Source: Phymatolithon calcareum (Eukaryota > Rhodophyta > Florideophyceae > Hapalidiales). Taken from it: 64,000 nucleotides of DNA. Each line of letters starts with the position of its first letter. Position 1 is the stretch's first letter. Position numbers and translations under genes: made by a program. This document shows positions 10,550 through 22,065 of this stretch, one piece after another. Where the stretch lies: NCBI GenBank assembly GCA_977006965.1, contig OZ345375.1:1178001-1242000 (forward strand), read 5' to 3'. Below the pieces are notes generated by a model. The model was not told the DNA's origin, did not search any database, and was given only the letters and a program-made list of their open reading frames with translations.

Positions 10550-12726
10550 TTATTTCTCAATGCCCCTAAGTTTCATTCTGGGAGCTCCAGTCTTCCACGG
10601 TTTTACAGATAGTGTTCCATGCGGTTCTCGCATTGCGTCGATGAAGTATTTCCGATTGCTAAACCCTCCCCTTCCGTTTTTAACCTCAGATTCATTAAAT
10701 TCAATAGGATGTGATATACATTCGACAGACTCGATAGTGCGAAAAGGGAACGAGGAATTGTGTTGCAGTTTCTTCTTTCCGAAAACTTGTCCCTGCTTGC
10801 CCAAGCCTAGTTCTCTAGAAACCCAATCTGCAAGAACCGAATACATTTTTTCTCCATCCACACAGTGCTCTACGAACGATTTAGCTCTCCCGTCCGATAC
10901 GTCAATAGTGTGCGGATCGTCACCTTGAAATATTCCCGCAAAAGAACAGGCAGCACGTGTATTCTTGTCTGCGAAGTCCTCCTTATACTTTCTACACACC
11001 ATTTCGCACAAGGTTGCAGTTTTGGCATCGCAAAGGCGATCCCATTTTGTAATACTCTTGTTCCTCTGCAACAGAGCTCGAGATTCCGTTTTAGAAATTC
11101 CAAGGGTAGTTATGTAGAAGTTTTGCATGAGCACTGAGATGCGGGGAAAGCGGGTAGCCTGTTCCTCGAGTATGGTTGTCATCTGTCACGGATGCCGCAT
11201 CTCGTACCCATCCAAGTTTTCCTGATCACTTGTGGAGCGTAAGGAGTCCGAAATCACGGGACCTCCTAAATCACCATCAATGTACTTTGCCGGAAGTCTA
11301 CTGAGGATGCCATACGTTTGAGCTGCGGTCTCGTACTTGAGATGCTCTCTGATCGACTCTGCAAACAGAAATTTAGCCTGGCTATTCCTGTTAGTCTGCC
11401 CGACGAAATTTTTTGTCGACCACTGCCCCAATAAGGAAATGGGACCACATTGCTTGATGCTGTCAGAAAGATGCAAGAGTAAATGGAAAACGTATTTACT
11501 CAGTCGGATTCGCTCCGGCTTCAGTCGATAGTATGTTTCTTCGTAATGGAGAAAAAACGCTTTTGCAAGATCTTCAACGTCTTCCACATTTTCAACACTC
11601 AGTTCCCATTGACAGACAAGTTCGGTAAGCATGACAAACAGATGCCACCCATCCAAAACCCTTTCTGCCACCCATCCATGTAGTGCGACAAGACTTGTCT
11701 TGAGAATGAAAACTTTCAACTCATTAGCCTTCCACTTCCCTTTGAGGTCTAGGCCACGAAGACGGCCGCAAATATTTGATGCTATGCCAGATCCGCACTG
11801 AAGAAGCGTTTTTTCAACGGCCACGTACGGGAGACCAGTTAGGAAGGCTATATCTCCATTCTCCGGCGCCAAGTCGGTCCAAATATTCACCATATGCTTG
11901 GCTACATTTTGAAAAAAGAGATGCATGATGTCTCCAGGGAATAAGCGGAAAGGAATATTAGTCGAGATTTCGAGAAGCGGGCTAGGTTTTAGAGAAGAAA
12001 GCTCCTCGTCATTGAGCATTTTCTGGACTGCCCGAGAACATCCTTCCAGTGAAAAATCATTGATTTGGTAATACGCATTTCGAACGCTCTCTACCGTCCT
12101 GATGGCAAGTCGTTAACGTCCCATACCTTCTTAACAGTTTTTCTCTTCTTCCGTCTCCCGGAAGAATCTTCTTCCACCATCTCGTCCATAACTGCAGACG
12201 GAAATTTCGAGTGGTGCCGAAAAACCCCGTGAATACTACAGAAACGGCACGGTACAAGCCCGTAAGTGCGTTAGTTTCTTCATCGCCGGCAAGTCACTTC
12301 AACCATTTATCGAAGAAATCCTCAGCCTTAGCGAGAAGGGGAGAGTTGTGCAATTGTGGGACGGCAGACTGATAACAGTACGAGTTCATCTTACACTATC
12401 CGCGGATGGAGTAAATCCATTCGAGTCGAGTAAGTAGACGTACTGGCCAGTCATTGCCTCCCCACCAAGCCCTTGAAAAACCTCTTTGAAAACAGATCCA
12501 GAGAAAAAGTCGACGTACGCGGCACCATTATCGTCCCGAGAGGGGGCAAGACCTGCATGAAAGTAGTCATAGAGCTGATGATAATGGATTTCGCTTTGAA
12601 GTCTTGGAGGCAACTTATCGCATACAGGCAGGTATTCAAATTTTGACAAGGAAGAGACCTGAGTTTTGCAATACGAGCAATTCTGCAGGACCCCATCATC
12701 ATTGACTTCGAGTGCCTGATGAAAAG
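10550..12726 (-). pseudogene. Tnp2-like (CACTA/EnSpm-type) transposase remnant
   Basis: The minus strand reads in order: a CSYC...PVCDKLP segment; an YVDFFSGSVFKEVF region; a zinc-like segment PCRFCSIHGVFRHHSKFP near 12190-12245; then a long frame at 11186-12019 with FPGDIMHLFFQNVAKHMVNI, which resembles the DxMH signature of Tnp2-type transposases. An in-frame TGA at 11186-11188 separates it from 10550-11182, which continues directly (QMTTILEEQATRFPRISVLM) to a stop at 10550. A frameshift lies near 12115. The 5' end is cut by the A-2 LTR at 12727. No terminal inverted repeats were found. Confidence 0.5.
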
Positions 12727-13170
12727 TGTTGGATGTGTGATTGGTTGGAGCTCTAGTCGCAAACACACTTCAATATCAAGGTATGATCTCGGTACACGTG
12801 TACACGTGTCAAGTCGAATGTCAAAGTGTCTCAGAACTTTGAATCAAGAAGATTGGCAGTGACACGTGTCAGAGTATGATAAGAGTATGATAATCATACT
12901 CCCCTCACTCAGTATATGAATTTTGATTTTTTCACGGTACACGTGTCATATGATAGTATGACAAATTTGTTTAGGGTTAGTGTGTCTCCGTCGTCAATTA
13001 GGGTTTTCATCAAGTCTGGTTGTGTCCCCAGGTCTATATAGTCTTGACCTGGGATCAGCCAAGTGAATAAACCAAAGAACTCATTCACACACAACTCATC
13101 TTCTACTCAACCAATTCACTCCAACCAAACTTTTTCCTTCACCTCATCTCCTCCATAACCTCCAACAACA
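12727..13170 (+). repeat. 5' LTR of A-2
   Basis: It starts TGTTGGATGTG and ends cctccaacaaca, 444 bp, abutting the primer site. It holds four CACGTG motifs, a TATA box at 13033-13040 and AATAAA at 13066-13071. Confidence 0.9.
12795..13071 (+). promoter_or_regulatory. LTR promoter: four E-boxes, telobox-like motifs, TATA, AATAAA
   Basis: CACGTG lies at 12795, 12803, 12863 and 12940. TTTAGGGTTAG is at 12970-12980, and the reverse complement of AAACCCTAA at 12998-13006. tctatata (13033-13040) sits inside an imperfect inverted repeat (ccaggtc...gacctgg). AATAAA at 13066 is a plausible polyadenylation signal. The layout recurs in the other A LTRs. Function is inferred from motif and position only. 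Confidence 0.55.
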
Positions 13171-13184
13171 GGTTATGGGCCCAG
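13171..13184 (+). other. Primer-binding site of A-2
   Basis: GGTTATGGGCCCAG directly follows the LTR. Its complement CTGGGCCCATAACC is the anticodon arm of eukaryotic initiator Met-tRNA, the half-tRNA primer known from Drosophila copia. Confidence 0.85.
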
Positions 13185-13733
13185 TCTGCGCTTGATAACC
13201 ACCGCGTTTCATCATCATCGTCGACTCCGGGGCTCATCCTTTGCCCCCGATCTTCTCCTGGTTGCGCATCCTTGCTTGATTACCTCTGGTTTTCTCGCAA
13301 GGCCCGCTCCAGGGGACTTGTCTGTCTTTGTTCACGAGCTTCCGGTTCGGTTCCTTGCTCAATTTCCTCTGGTATTTGAGTGAGGCCCGTTCAGAAAGTG
13401 TTATAGCGTCTTGCAGTGCGCGTTGCCGGCTGCAGGTTCAGGTGTACCAAAACACCACAAGGGTTTCTGTTGTGTCTCCTTGCTTGATTACCCTCGGTTT
13501 TCTTGTCGGGCCCACCTCAGGCAGTGCGTGTTGCCGACTGCAGGTTCAGGTGTACCAGAACGGCACAAGAGGTATACGGCCATTGAGCTATCCCCCGATC
13601 AAGGACCGGGTCATTCTGACTCGAAGGAATTTCTTATAAGGGAAAGATTGCCTTGATAGTTGACCTTGTGTCGACTCCCAGTGGACTCTCCAAACGGATT
13701 TTTGACAAGAATAGAAGACCCCCACTCCGCAAA
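13185..13733 (+). other. Leader of A-2 with repeated hairpin modules
   Basis: Three related modules hold ccttgcttgattacc or a variant, followed by ggcccg/ggcccac and a purine stretch (near 13268, 13355, 13488). Two carry the ttgcag...ctgcagg stem and gttcaggtgtaccaaaac or accagaac (near 13411 and 13524). The leader ends with the conserved cgatcaaggaccgggtca block before gag. Confidence 0.6.
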
Positions 13734-16700
13734 ATAGACAACGCCGAAGGAACGCTGAAGGTCGAAAAGTTAAATGAGACTAATTTTCAAGCTTGGAAAC
13801 AGAAAATTCAGCTAGTACTATCATTCCGCGAACTTGACGAGTTCATAGAGGACGATCCACCGGCACGAGATTCCGACAATTTCAAGCTCTGGCGTCGTAA
13901 TGAAAATAAAGGAAAGGCTATTATCGGTCTCTCGCTTTCAGACGAACATCTCGAGCATGTGCAGGATGTCGGAACGGCCAAAGAATTGTGGACGTCGATT
14001 CTCAATATCTTCGAACGACACACTCTTTTGAACAAACTGGCCCCTAGACGCAAGTTCTACACTGCCACTATGCTCGAGGACGAGAAAATACTGCCCTATA
14101 CGAACCGTATTCGCCAACTCGCATCCACCCTCAAGTCAATGGGTGTCGATATTGACGATAAAGAAATGGCCATGGCTGTATTGAACGGACTTCCCGAACT
14201 CTACGACAGCTTGATAAGTGCACTTGATGCTCTCGGCAATGAAGACGAATCATTCTCACTTGAATTTGTGAGGAGTCGACTACTCCAGGAAGAGCAACGC
14301 ATGTCAATGCGTGTCGAAGCATCAACCGTCAAAGCTGAGACTGCTGCACTTTTCACTGCCAGACGCGATGGAGAACGAATTCGTGACTACTGTGAACATT
14401 GTCATCGATCTGGACATAGAAGTGCGAAATGTTGGACCAAGTTTCCACACCTTGCTCCTGAAGGATACAAAAATCGGAATGGAAAGCAAACGAAACCAGC
14501 TGCATTCCTGACCGATGAATCGGAACATGTTCGTGTTATGTCCGATTACGACTTTGTATGCCTGATGGTCAAGGTGCGCGATTCTGATATTTCCGAGAAG
14601 TCAAAGTCATGGATCATTGACTCTGGTAGTACATCGCATATGACGTTCGATCGGTCAGTCTTCTGCTCATGCACCAAAATGTCTTCAACCGTCGAAATGG
14701 GAACCAAAGCACAGGCCACAATCTCTGGAAAAGGTGATGTCATCATTACGCTTAACGTGAACGGCAAATCGTTAAAACGAAAGATCAAGGACGTTATGCA
14801 CATACCCGACTTTGGATACTCTCTATTGTCTGTCTCAAAAATGGATGAGTACGGATATGGTATAACGTTCAAGTACAGCCGTTGCTATGTTAAAGCTCAT
14901 CATGACACTATCGCAACAGGTACTCTACGCAAAGGTCTCTACTCTCTAGACCTGCAGATGGAAATAAACGTAACGAAGTTTCCTGTTTCGCGAGCCTACA
15001 GCTCTAGCATGAACGACTTGCGCATGTTGACCACACTGGAATTACCGGAATTGTAAACCATGGGGTGGTGAAAGGTGTAAAGATTGCTCCCAACTCACAG
15101 TCCACACATCCATGTAATGGTTGTCTTGCCGGCAAAGGTCATCGTGCTCCGATTCCAAAGTCCAGTAGTTCTCGCTCCACAGCTGTTCTCGATCTCGTAC
15201 ATTCAGACGTTCTTGGTCCTATCGACATTCCGTCCCTTGGAGGATCACAGTACTTCATCACATTCATCGATCATCACTCCAAGTGGACCACGGTATTCAC
15301 CATGCGAAAGAAATCGGAGAGCTTTGAGTGTTTTCGGAAGTTTCACAAGTACGCTGAAACCCATACAGGTAGAAAGCTTAAGCACTTGAACATACAGGAC
15401 TTCTCGAAAGCACCTAAGCTCAAGGCTATTAGGACCGACAATGGAGGCGAGTACCTTTCAAACGAGTTCAACGCATATCTTGCGGAACACGGTATCCATC
15501 AACAGCTCACAGTCGCTTACACCCCACAGCAAAATGGGGTGGCTGAACGCATGAACCGCACACTTCTCAACTTAGTGCGCTCGATGCTCCATCACAGAGG
15601 CATCGAGAAGAAGTTCTGGGCTGAAGCGTATGTGCGCAACCGAGTAACGTCACGAGGACTTCCTTCGAACACGACCCCCCATCACATATGGATGGGTGCC
15701 CCTCCAGATTTGGGACACTTGCGCGTATTTGGCGCCAAGTGTTGGTACGTGATTCCGAAGAAGAAAGTGAAGAAACTCGACAGTCGTACTCGAGAGGCGG
15801 TTATGCTGGGATACTCGTTGGCATCAAAAGGGTATAAGCTGTGGGATGCGGACTTGCGGAAAGTGATTGTGTCAAGGGACGTGACGTTCAATGAATCGGA
15901 TTGCGGATTCGATGAGACCGAAACCAATGTATCACCTGAAACTTCTCAGATCAAACTGAGTGATGATACGGTTGAAGGTAAGGTCATTTCGGATGTAGAT
16001 GATAAGAGCATCGAGAAGAACATTGACGAAGGTGAGCAAGCAGATGGTGGAGAACAACCTATATCTCCATCTGGTTCTGACGAAACATCTCCGATGATCG
16101 CCAAACCCATTCTGCGTAGGTCAGCTCGGGTCTCAAAACCACCCACTGACTTCTGGAACGCTTCGTCGCATACTGCTATGCTGGCCTTCGAGTCCGTCAA
16201 CCTTGCATCTGAAACCGGTTTGTCTTCTCATCAAGTGCCTCAGACCTTCAAGGAAGCGACTTCAATTAAAAATGTCGACTTCTGGTCTCCGGGCATTGAG
16301 AATGAACACTCGTCACTAACCCGCAACAACACTTGGAAGTTGGTCACTCGCAAGCCTGGCATGAACGTTCTACCGTGCAAGTATGTCTTCAAGGTCAAGG
16401 ATACAGGCCCAAAAGTTCGCATTGTTGCGAAAGGGTTCCGACAGGTGCATGGGGTGGACTACGGTGAAACGTATGCCCCAGTCGTAAAGTTCACCTCGAT
16501 TCGTATCCTACTTGCAACAGTTGCTGTCCATGATTTGGAACTCTACCAAATGGATGTTGTTACGGCTTTCTTGCATGGTGACCTTGACGAAGACATCTAC
16601 ATGGAGGTTCCGTCTGGATTTCGTGATCCCAAGCGTCCTGACCTTGTTTGCAAGCTCTTGAAGGCACTATACGGCCTGAAGCAAGCACCGCGACAGTGGC

Positions 16701-17785
16701 ATGCCAAGATTGACAAGTTCCTCATCGACGAGCTCGGCTTCTCAAGTAGTCCCAATGATCCTTGTCTCTATGTCCGGCATAAGTCAAGCAGCATCATGAT
16801 CATCGCGCTATATGTGGATGACTTGCTGATTGCCGGAAACGATACTTCTGCTATTTCGTGGATCAAGGGAGAGCTGAACAAGCGATTCGAGATGAAGGAC
16901 CTTGGAGAAGCTAGTGTTTGTCTTGGAGTTGAAATTCGCCGAGATCGCGCACTTCGAACTCTTCACCTCTCGCAGTCGGTCTACGCTCAGTCAGTCTTGG
17001 AACGTTTCGGCATGGAGAACTCGAAACCAGCACTAACCCCTATGGAGTCAAGCAACAAGAACACCGGAACCGAAGAAGTCGACATCACCCAGCTCGTCGA
17101 TGAACAAGTTCCATACCGTCCAGCCATCGGAAGTCTCATGTACTTGATGGTTGGTACACGCCCAGACATCTCGGACTCGGTCGGAAAGCTGTCTTCGTTC
17201 TGCGAAAAGCCTCTGAAACGTCACTGGATGGGCGTGAAGCGTGTTCTGCGATACATTGCGGGTACTCGAGATCACGGAATTTTGTTCGGTGGAAGTGGGA
17301 GTTTGGTTCCAATCGGTTACACGGATGCGGATTGGGCGGGATGTGTTGAGACAAGACGGTCCACGAGTGGCTATGTGTTCCTTCTTGCAGGGGGAGCCAT
17401 AAGCTGGCGTTCAAAGAAGCAAACCATCGTCGCCACTTCAACATGTGAAGCGGAATACATCGCTTCGTGTGCCGCCGCCAAGGAATCTGTCTGGTTGTCA
17501 AGACTCATTGCCGACGTTCAAGGTCTGGAGAAGCCATTCGCCATGACTCTGTACACTGACAGTCAGAGTGCGATCGCGACCGGGCGAAACGCGGCCATCA
17601 CTCAGAGGAACAAGCACATAGACATCCAATATCACTATGTTCGTGATGTGGTTGCCACGGGCAAGATATCAATGAAGTATTGTAGTACTGAGTTGATGAT
17701 TGCGGATGCACTCACCAAGCCACTCGATCGTGTCAAGACGGCCAAGTTCGCACAAGACATGGGAATATGCGCGAGGAGGTCGTAG
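13734..17785 (+). pseudogene. Gag-pol of A-2, near-complete but broken
   Basis: The gag start codon is ATA instead of ATG. Gag, knuckle (CEHCHRSGHRSAKC) and protease DSG are open to about 14950, where one base is lost after gacct. A W codon is also TAG near 15009. From 15065 the frame is open to 17785: integrase with HSD, TDNGGEY and AERMN (six codons after FWAEA are deleted), linker, RT with YVDD, and RNase H with TDADWAG and DSQSAIATG, ending CARRS. It would need another source of start and frame to be made. Confidence 0.85.
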
Positions 17786-17797
17786 TGTCCCTCGATC

Positions 17798-17806
17798 AAG
17801 GGGGAG
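17798..17806 (+). other. Polypurine tract of A-2
   Basis: aagggggag immediately precedes the 3' LTR, after the pol stop at 17783-17785. It is the presumed plus-strand primer and is conserved in all A and C copies. Confidence 0.8.
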
Positions 17807-18252
17807 TGTTGAAAGTGTGATTGCTTGGAGCTCTAGTCGCAAACACACTTCAATATCAAGGTATGATCTCGGTACACGTGTACACGTGTTAAGTCGAATG
17901 TCAAAGTGTCTCAGAAGTTTGAATCAAGAAGATTGGCGGTGACACGTGTCAAAGTATGATAAGAGTATGATAATCATACTCCCCTCACTCAGTAGAGGAT
18001 TCTTGATTTTTTTTCCTGTTACACGTGTCATATGATAGTATGACAAATTTGTTTAGGGTTAGTGTGTCTCCGTCGTCAATTAGGGTTTTGATCAAGTCTG
18101 GTTGTGTTCTCAGGTCTCTATAGTCTTGACCTGAGGTCCGCCAAGTGAATAAACCAAGGAACTCATTCACTCACCTCTCATCTTCTACTCAACCAGTTCA
18201 CTCCGACCAAACTTTTTCCTTCACCTCATCTCCTCCATAACCTCCAACAACA
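17807..18252 (+). repeat. 3' LTR of A-2
   Basis: It starts TGTTGAAAGTG and ends cctccaacaaca, 446 bp. It is followed by ACGTT and minus-strand pol sequence, not by the AAAAG expected from the left flank. Confidence 0.9.
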
Positions 18253-20086
18253 ACGTTCTCATTCGAAGTCGCTTCCTTAAAGGTCTGAGGTACTTGTTGA
18301 GAAGACAAACCGGATTCCGACGCGAGTTTGACAGATTCGAAGGCAAGCATTGCAGTATGCGGGGGAGCATTCCAGGAGTCCGTCGATGGTTTTGAGACCC
18401 GAGCTGACCTGCGAAGAATGGGTTTTGCGATCATCGGTGTAGTTTCTTCAGATGCCGGTGGAGTTGTAAATTGTTCTCCATCGTCCGGCTGCTGCCCTTC
18501 TTCGCTGGTTGCATCGAGGTTCTTGTTGTCCTGCTCTGAAATGTCTTTAGCTTCAACAATATCCTCATATACTTTGACGTCTGCGTTGTCTTGAGTATCA
18601 ATGGATACATCCGTTTCAGCTTCACTTAATCCGCAATCTGATTCGTCAAACGTCACATCACTCGACACAATCACCTTCTTGAGCTTCGGATCCCATAGCT
18701 TATACCCTTTGGACGAAGTCACATATCTCAGCATAATGGCCTCACGAGTTCGAGAGTCGAGTGTTTTAACCTTCCTTTTTGGAATTACGTACAAACTTTT
18801 TATGCCAAATGAGCGTAAGTGTCCCAAGTCTGGAGCGGCACCCATCCATATGTGATGGGGGGTCGTGTTTGAAGGAAATCCTCTTGACTTAACTCGATTT
18901 CGAACATACACAGCAGTAGAAGTGCTTCAGCCCAGAACTTCTTCTCGATGCCTCTGTGATGAAGCATCGAGCGCATGAAGTTGAGAAGGGTGCGGTTCAT
19001 GCGTTCAGCCACCCCATTTTGTTGTGGGGTGTATGCTACTGTGAGTTGCTGATGTATACCGTGTTGCGCCAAATATGCCTTGAACTCGTTGGACAGGTAC
19101 TCGCCTCCGTTATCTGTCCCAATAGCCTTGAGCTTTGGTGAAGGCGAAAAATCCTGTACATTCAAATGTTTAAGCTTTCTACCTGTATGGGTTTCAGTGT
19201 ACTTGCGGAACTTTCGAAAATACTCAAAGCTCTCTGAATTCTTTCGCATCGTGAACACTGTGGTCCACTTGGAGTGGTCATCAATGAACGTGATGAAGTA
19301 TTGGGAGCCTCCAAGTGACGGAATGTTGATAGGACCTAAGACGTCAGAATGCACGAGGTCGAGGACGGCTTTAGAACGAGTACTACTGAGCTTTGGAATA
19401 GGAGCGCGATGACCTTTGCCGGCAAGACAGACACTACATGGATGTTTTGAAATTGGACTGGGAGCAATGTTTACACCTTTGACCACCCCATGACGTACCA
19501 TATCAGAGATACCAGATGGGTAGACATGAGCGAGATGTTCATGCCAAAGCTGGAGGCTAGCAAGACAGGAAACTTCGTTAACTTTATTGTCATCTGCAAG
19601 ATCGAGTGAGTATAGATTCTTGCGAAGTGTACCTGTAGCAATTGTATCATCATGAGCTTTAACATAGCAGCGTCTGTTCTTGAACGTGATTCCATACTCA
19701 TCCATTTTGGATACCGATAGTAAAGAGTATCCAAAGTCTAGAATGTGCATGACATCCTTCAGTTTGCATTTGGACGGCTTCCCATTGACATTGATTGTGA
19801 TGATAGCATCACCTTTTCCTGCGATTGTGACCTGAGCTTTCGTTCCCATCTCCACAGTTGACGTCATTTCGGTGTAGGAGCAGAAAATTGAACGGTCAAA
19901 TGTCATATGCGATGTACTTCCAGAGTCGATGATCCATGACTTCGACTTTTCGGGAATGTCGGCCCTGCGCACATTGGCCATCAGAAATACAAAGTCGCAA
20001 TCGGACATCACGCGAATGGGTTCCGATTCATCGGTCAGAAATGCATATGGTTTGGTCTGCTTTTCATTTCGACGTTTGTAAATCAT
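18253..20086 (-). pseudogene. Inverted gag-pol middle segment of a family A element
   Basis: The minus strand encodes YKRRNEKQTKP (just after the gag knuckle), protease WIIDSGSTSHM, integrase HHCC, HSD, TDNGGEY and AERMN, then the linker ending TSNENV at 18253. A frameshift lies near 18900. No LTR bounds it. Its right edge at 20086 switches to plus-strand pol starting NHNVDFWSPAIEKEH, the next part of the same polyprotein. It therefore looks like an inverted portion of the element continuing at 20087. Confidence 0.8.
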
Positions 20087-21599
20087 AATGTCGACTTCTG
20101 GTCACCAGCGATTGAGAAAGAACATTCGTCACTGCTGCAAAACAATACCTGGAAACTGGTTCCCCGCAACTCCGACATGAACGTGCTACCGTGCAAGTAT
20201 GTCTTCAAGGTCAAGGATACAGGCCCAAAAGTCCGAATTGTGGCAAACGAGTTCCGACAGGTGCATGGGGTGGGCTACGGTGAAACGTATGCCCAGTCGT
20301 GAAATTCACCTCGATTCGAATCCTACTTGCAACGGTTGCTGTCCATGATCTGGAACTCCACCAAATGGATGTTGTGACAGCGTTCCTGCATGGTGACCTT
20401 GACGAAGACATCTACATGGAAGTTCCGGCCGGATTTCGAGATCCCAAGCGTCCCAACCTCGTTTGCAAGCTCTTGAAGGCACTATACGGTCTGAAGCAAG
20501 CTCCGCGGCAATGGCATGCCAAGATCGACAAGTTCCTCATCGACGAGCTCGGCTTCTCAAGCAGACCGAACGATCCTTGTCTGTAAGTCCGGCACAAGTC
20601 AAACAGTATCATGATCATCGCCCTGTATGTGGATGACTTACTGATTGCTGGAAACGACACCTCTGCCATTTCGTGGATCAAGGGGGAGCTGAACAAGCGG
20701 CTCGAGATGAAGGACCTTGATGAAGCAAGTGTATGCATACGCTTGAGATTCGCCGGGACCATACTCTTCGGACCCTTCATCTTTCGCAGTCGGTCTACGC
20801 TCAGTCGGTCTTGGAACGCTTTGGCATGGAGAACTCGAAACCTGCACCTACCCTAATGGAGTCAAGCAACAAGAACACCGCAATCGAGGAAGTGAATATC
20901 ACCGAGTCTCTTGGAGACGAAGTTCCGTATCTTCCAGCTATCGGAAGCCTGATGTACTTGATGGTCGGCACTCGTCCAGACATCTCGGACTCGGTCGGCG
21001 AGCTTTCTTCGTTTTGCGAGAAACCCTTAAAGCGTCACTGGATGGGTGTTAAGCGCGTTCTTCGGTACCTTGCAGGTACTCGAGTCTATGGGATTCTGTT
21101 CGGTGCAAGTGGGAGCTTGGTGTCAATCGGGTACACAGACGCGGATTGGGCAGGATGTCGTGAGACAAGGCGATCAACAAGTGGCTATGTGTTCCTTCTT
21201 GCAGGGGGATCCATAAGCTGGCGTTCAAAGAAACAAACTATCGTCGCCACGTCAACATGTGAAGCGGAGTACATCGCTTCCTGTGCCGCCGCCAAGGAAG
21301 CTGTTTTGCTGTCAAGAATTATCGCCGATATTCAAGGTCGCCAGAAGCCCACTCTCATGACTTTGTATACCGAGAGTCAGAGTGCAATCGTAACCGGCAG
21401 GAACGCTGCCATCACTCAACGCAACAAGCATATTGACATCCAATATCACTACTTTCGTGATGTTGTTGCAAGAAGAAACATTTCGATTAAGTACTGCAAT
21501 ACTGAGTTCATGGTTGCTGATACACTAACCAAGCCACTCGATCGAATCAAGACAGCCAAGTTCGCTCAAGAGATGGGAGTATGCAACCAAATGGCGTAG
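20087..21599 (+). pseudogene. RT-RNase H segment of element A-3
   Basis: The plus strand runs from NHNVDFWSPAIEKEHSSLLQ through PCKYVFKVKDTGPKVRIV, RT (ALYVDDLLIAGNDT) and RNase H (YTDADWAGCRETRRSTSGYV) to a stop at 21599. One C is lost near 20291, a TAA interrupts CLYVRHK at about 20584, and a frameshift lies near 20740. It is followed by the polypurine tract and an LTR. Confidence 0.8.
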
Positions 21600-21619
21600 T
21601 TTTCCTCGATCAAGGGGGA

Positions 21620-22065
21620 GTTTTGGAAGTTTGATTGGTTAGAGCTCTAGTCGCAAACACAATTCAATATCAAGGTATGATCTCGGTACAGGTGTACACG
21701 TGTCAACTCGAAAGTCAAAGTGTCTCAGAACTTTGAATCAAGAAGATTGGCAGTGACACGTGTCAGAGTATGAGAAGAGTATGATAATCATACTCCCCTC
21801 ACTCAGGAGATGATTCTTCATTTTTTCATGTTACACGTGTCATATGATATTATGACAAATTTGTTTAGGGTTAGAGTGCTTCCGTCGTCAACTAGGGTTT
21901 TTTGATCAAGTTGATTGAGTTCTGAGGTCTATAGAATCCTGACTTGAGGTCCGCCAAGGGAATAAACCAAGGAACTCATTCTCACCTATCGCAGCTTCTA
22001 CTCAACCAATTTCCTTCAACCAAACTTTTTCTTTCTCCTCATCAATAGCCGAACCTTCTCCTACA
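21620..22065 (+). repeat. 3' LTR of A-3
   Basis: It starts TTTTGGAAG (mutated TGTTGG) after aagggggag and ends cttctcctaca, 446 bp. It is the same U5 subtype as A-1. The next base begins RT codons of another element (A-4), so this LTR lies inside or against A-4 pol. Confidence 0.8.

Larger units (their letters stand above)
12727..18252 (+). mobile_element. Copia family A element A-2, full length but defective
   Basis: LTR 12727-13170, primer site, leader, gag-pol 13734-17785, polypurine tract, LTR 17807-18252. The flanks do not match (AAAAG left, ACGTT right), and the two LTRs differ at well over ten positions, including the first bases. This suggests that the two ends come from different insertions joined by recombination. 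Confidence 0.85.

Noticed and set aside
12970-13006. Telomere-like TTTAGGG/AAACCCTAA sequence
   Set aside because: Only isolated single units inside LTRs, with no tandem array, so not a telomere or interstitial telomeric tract.
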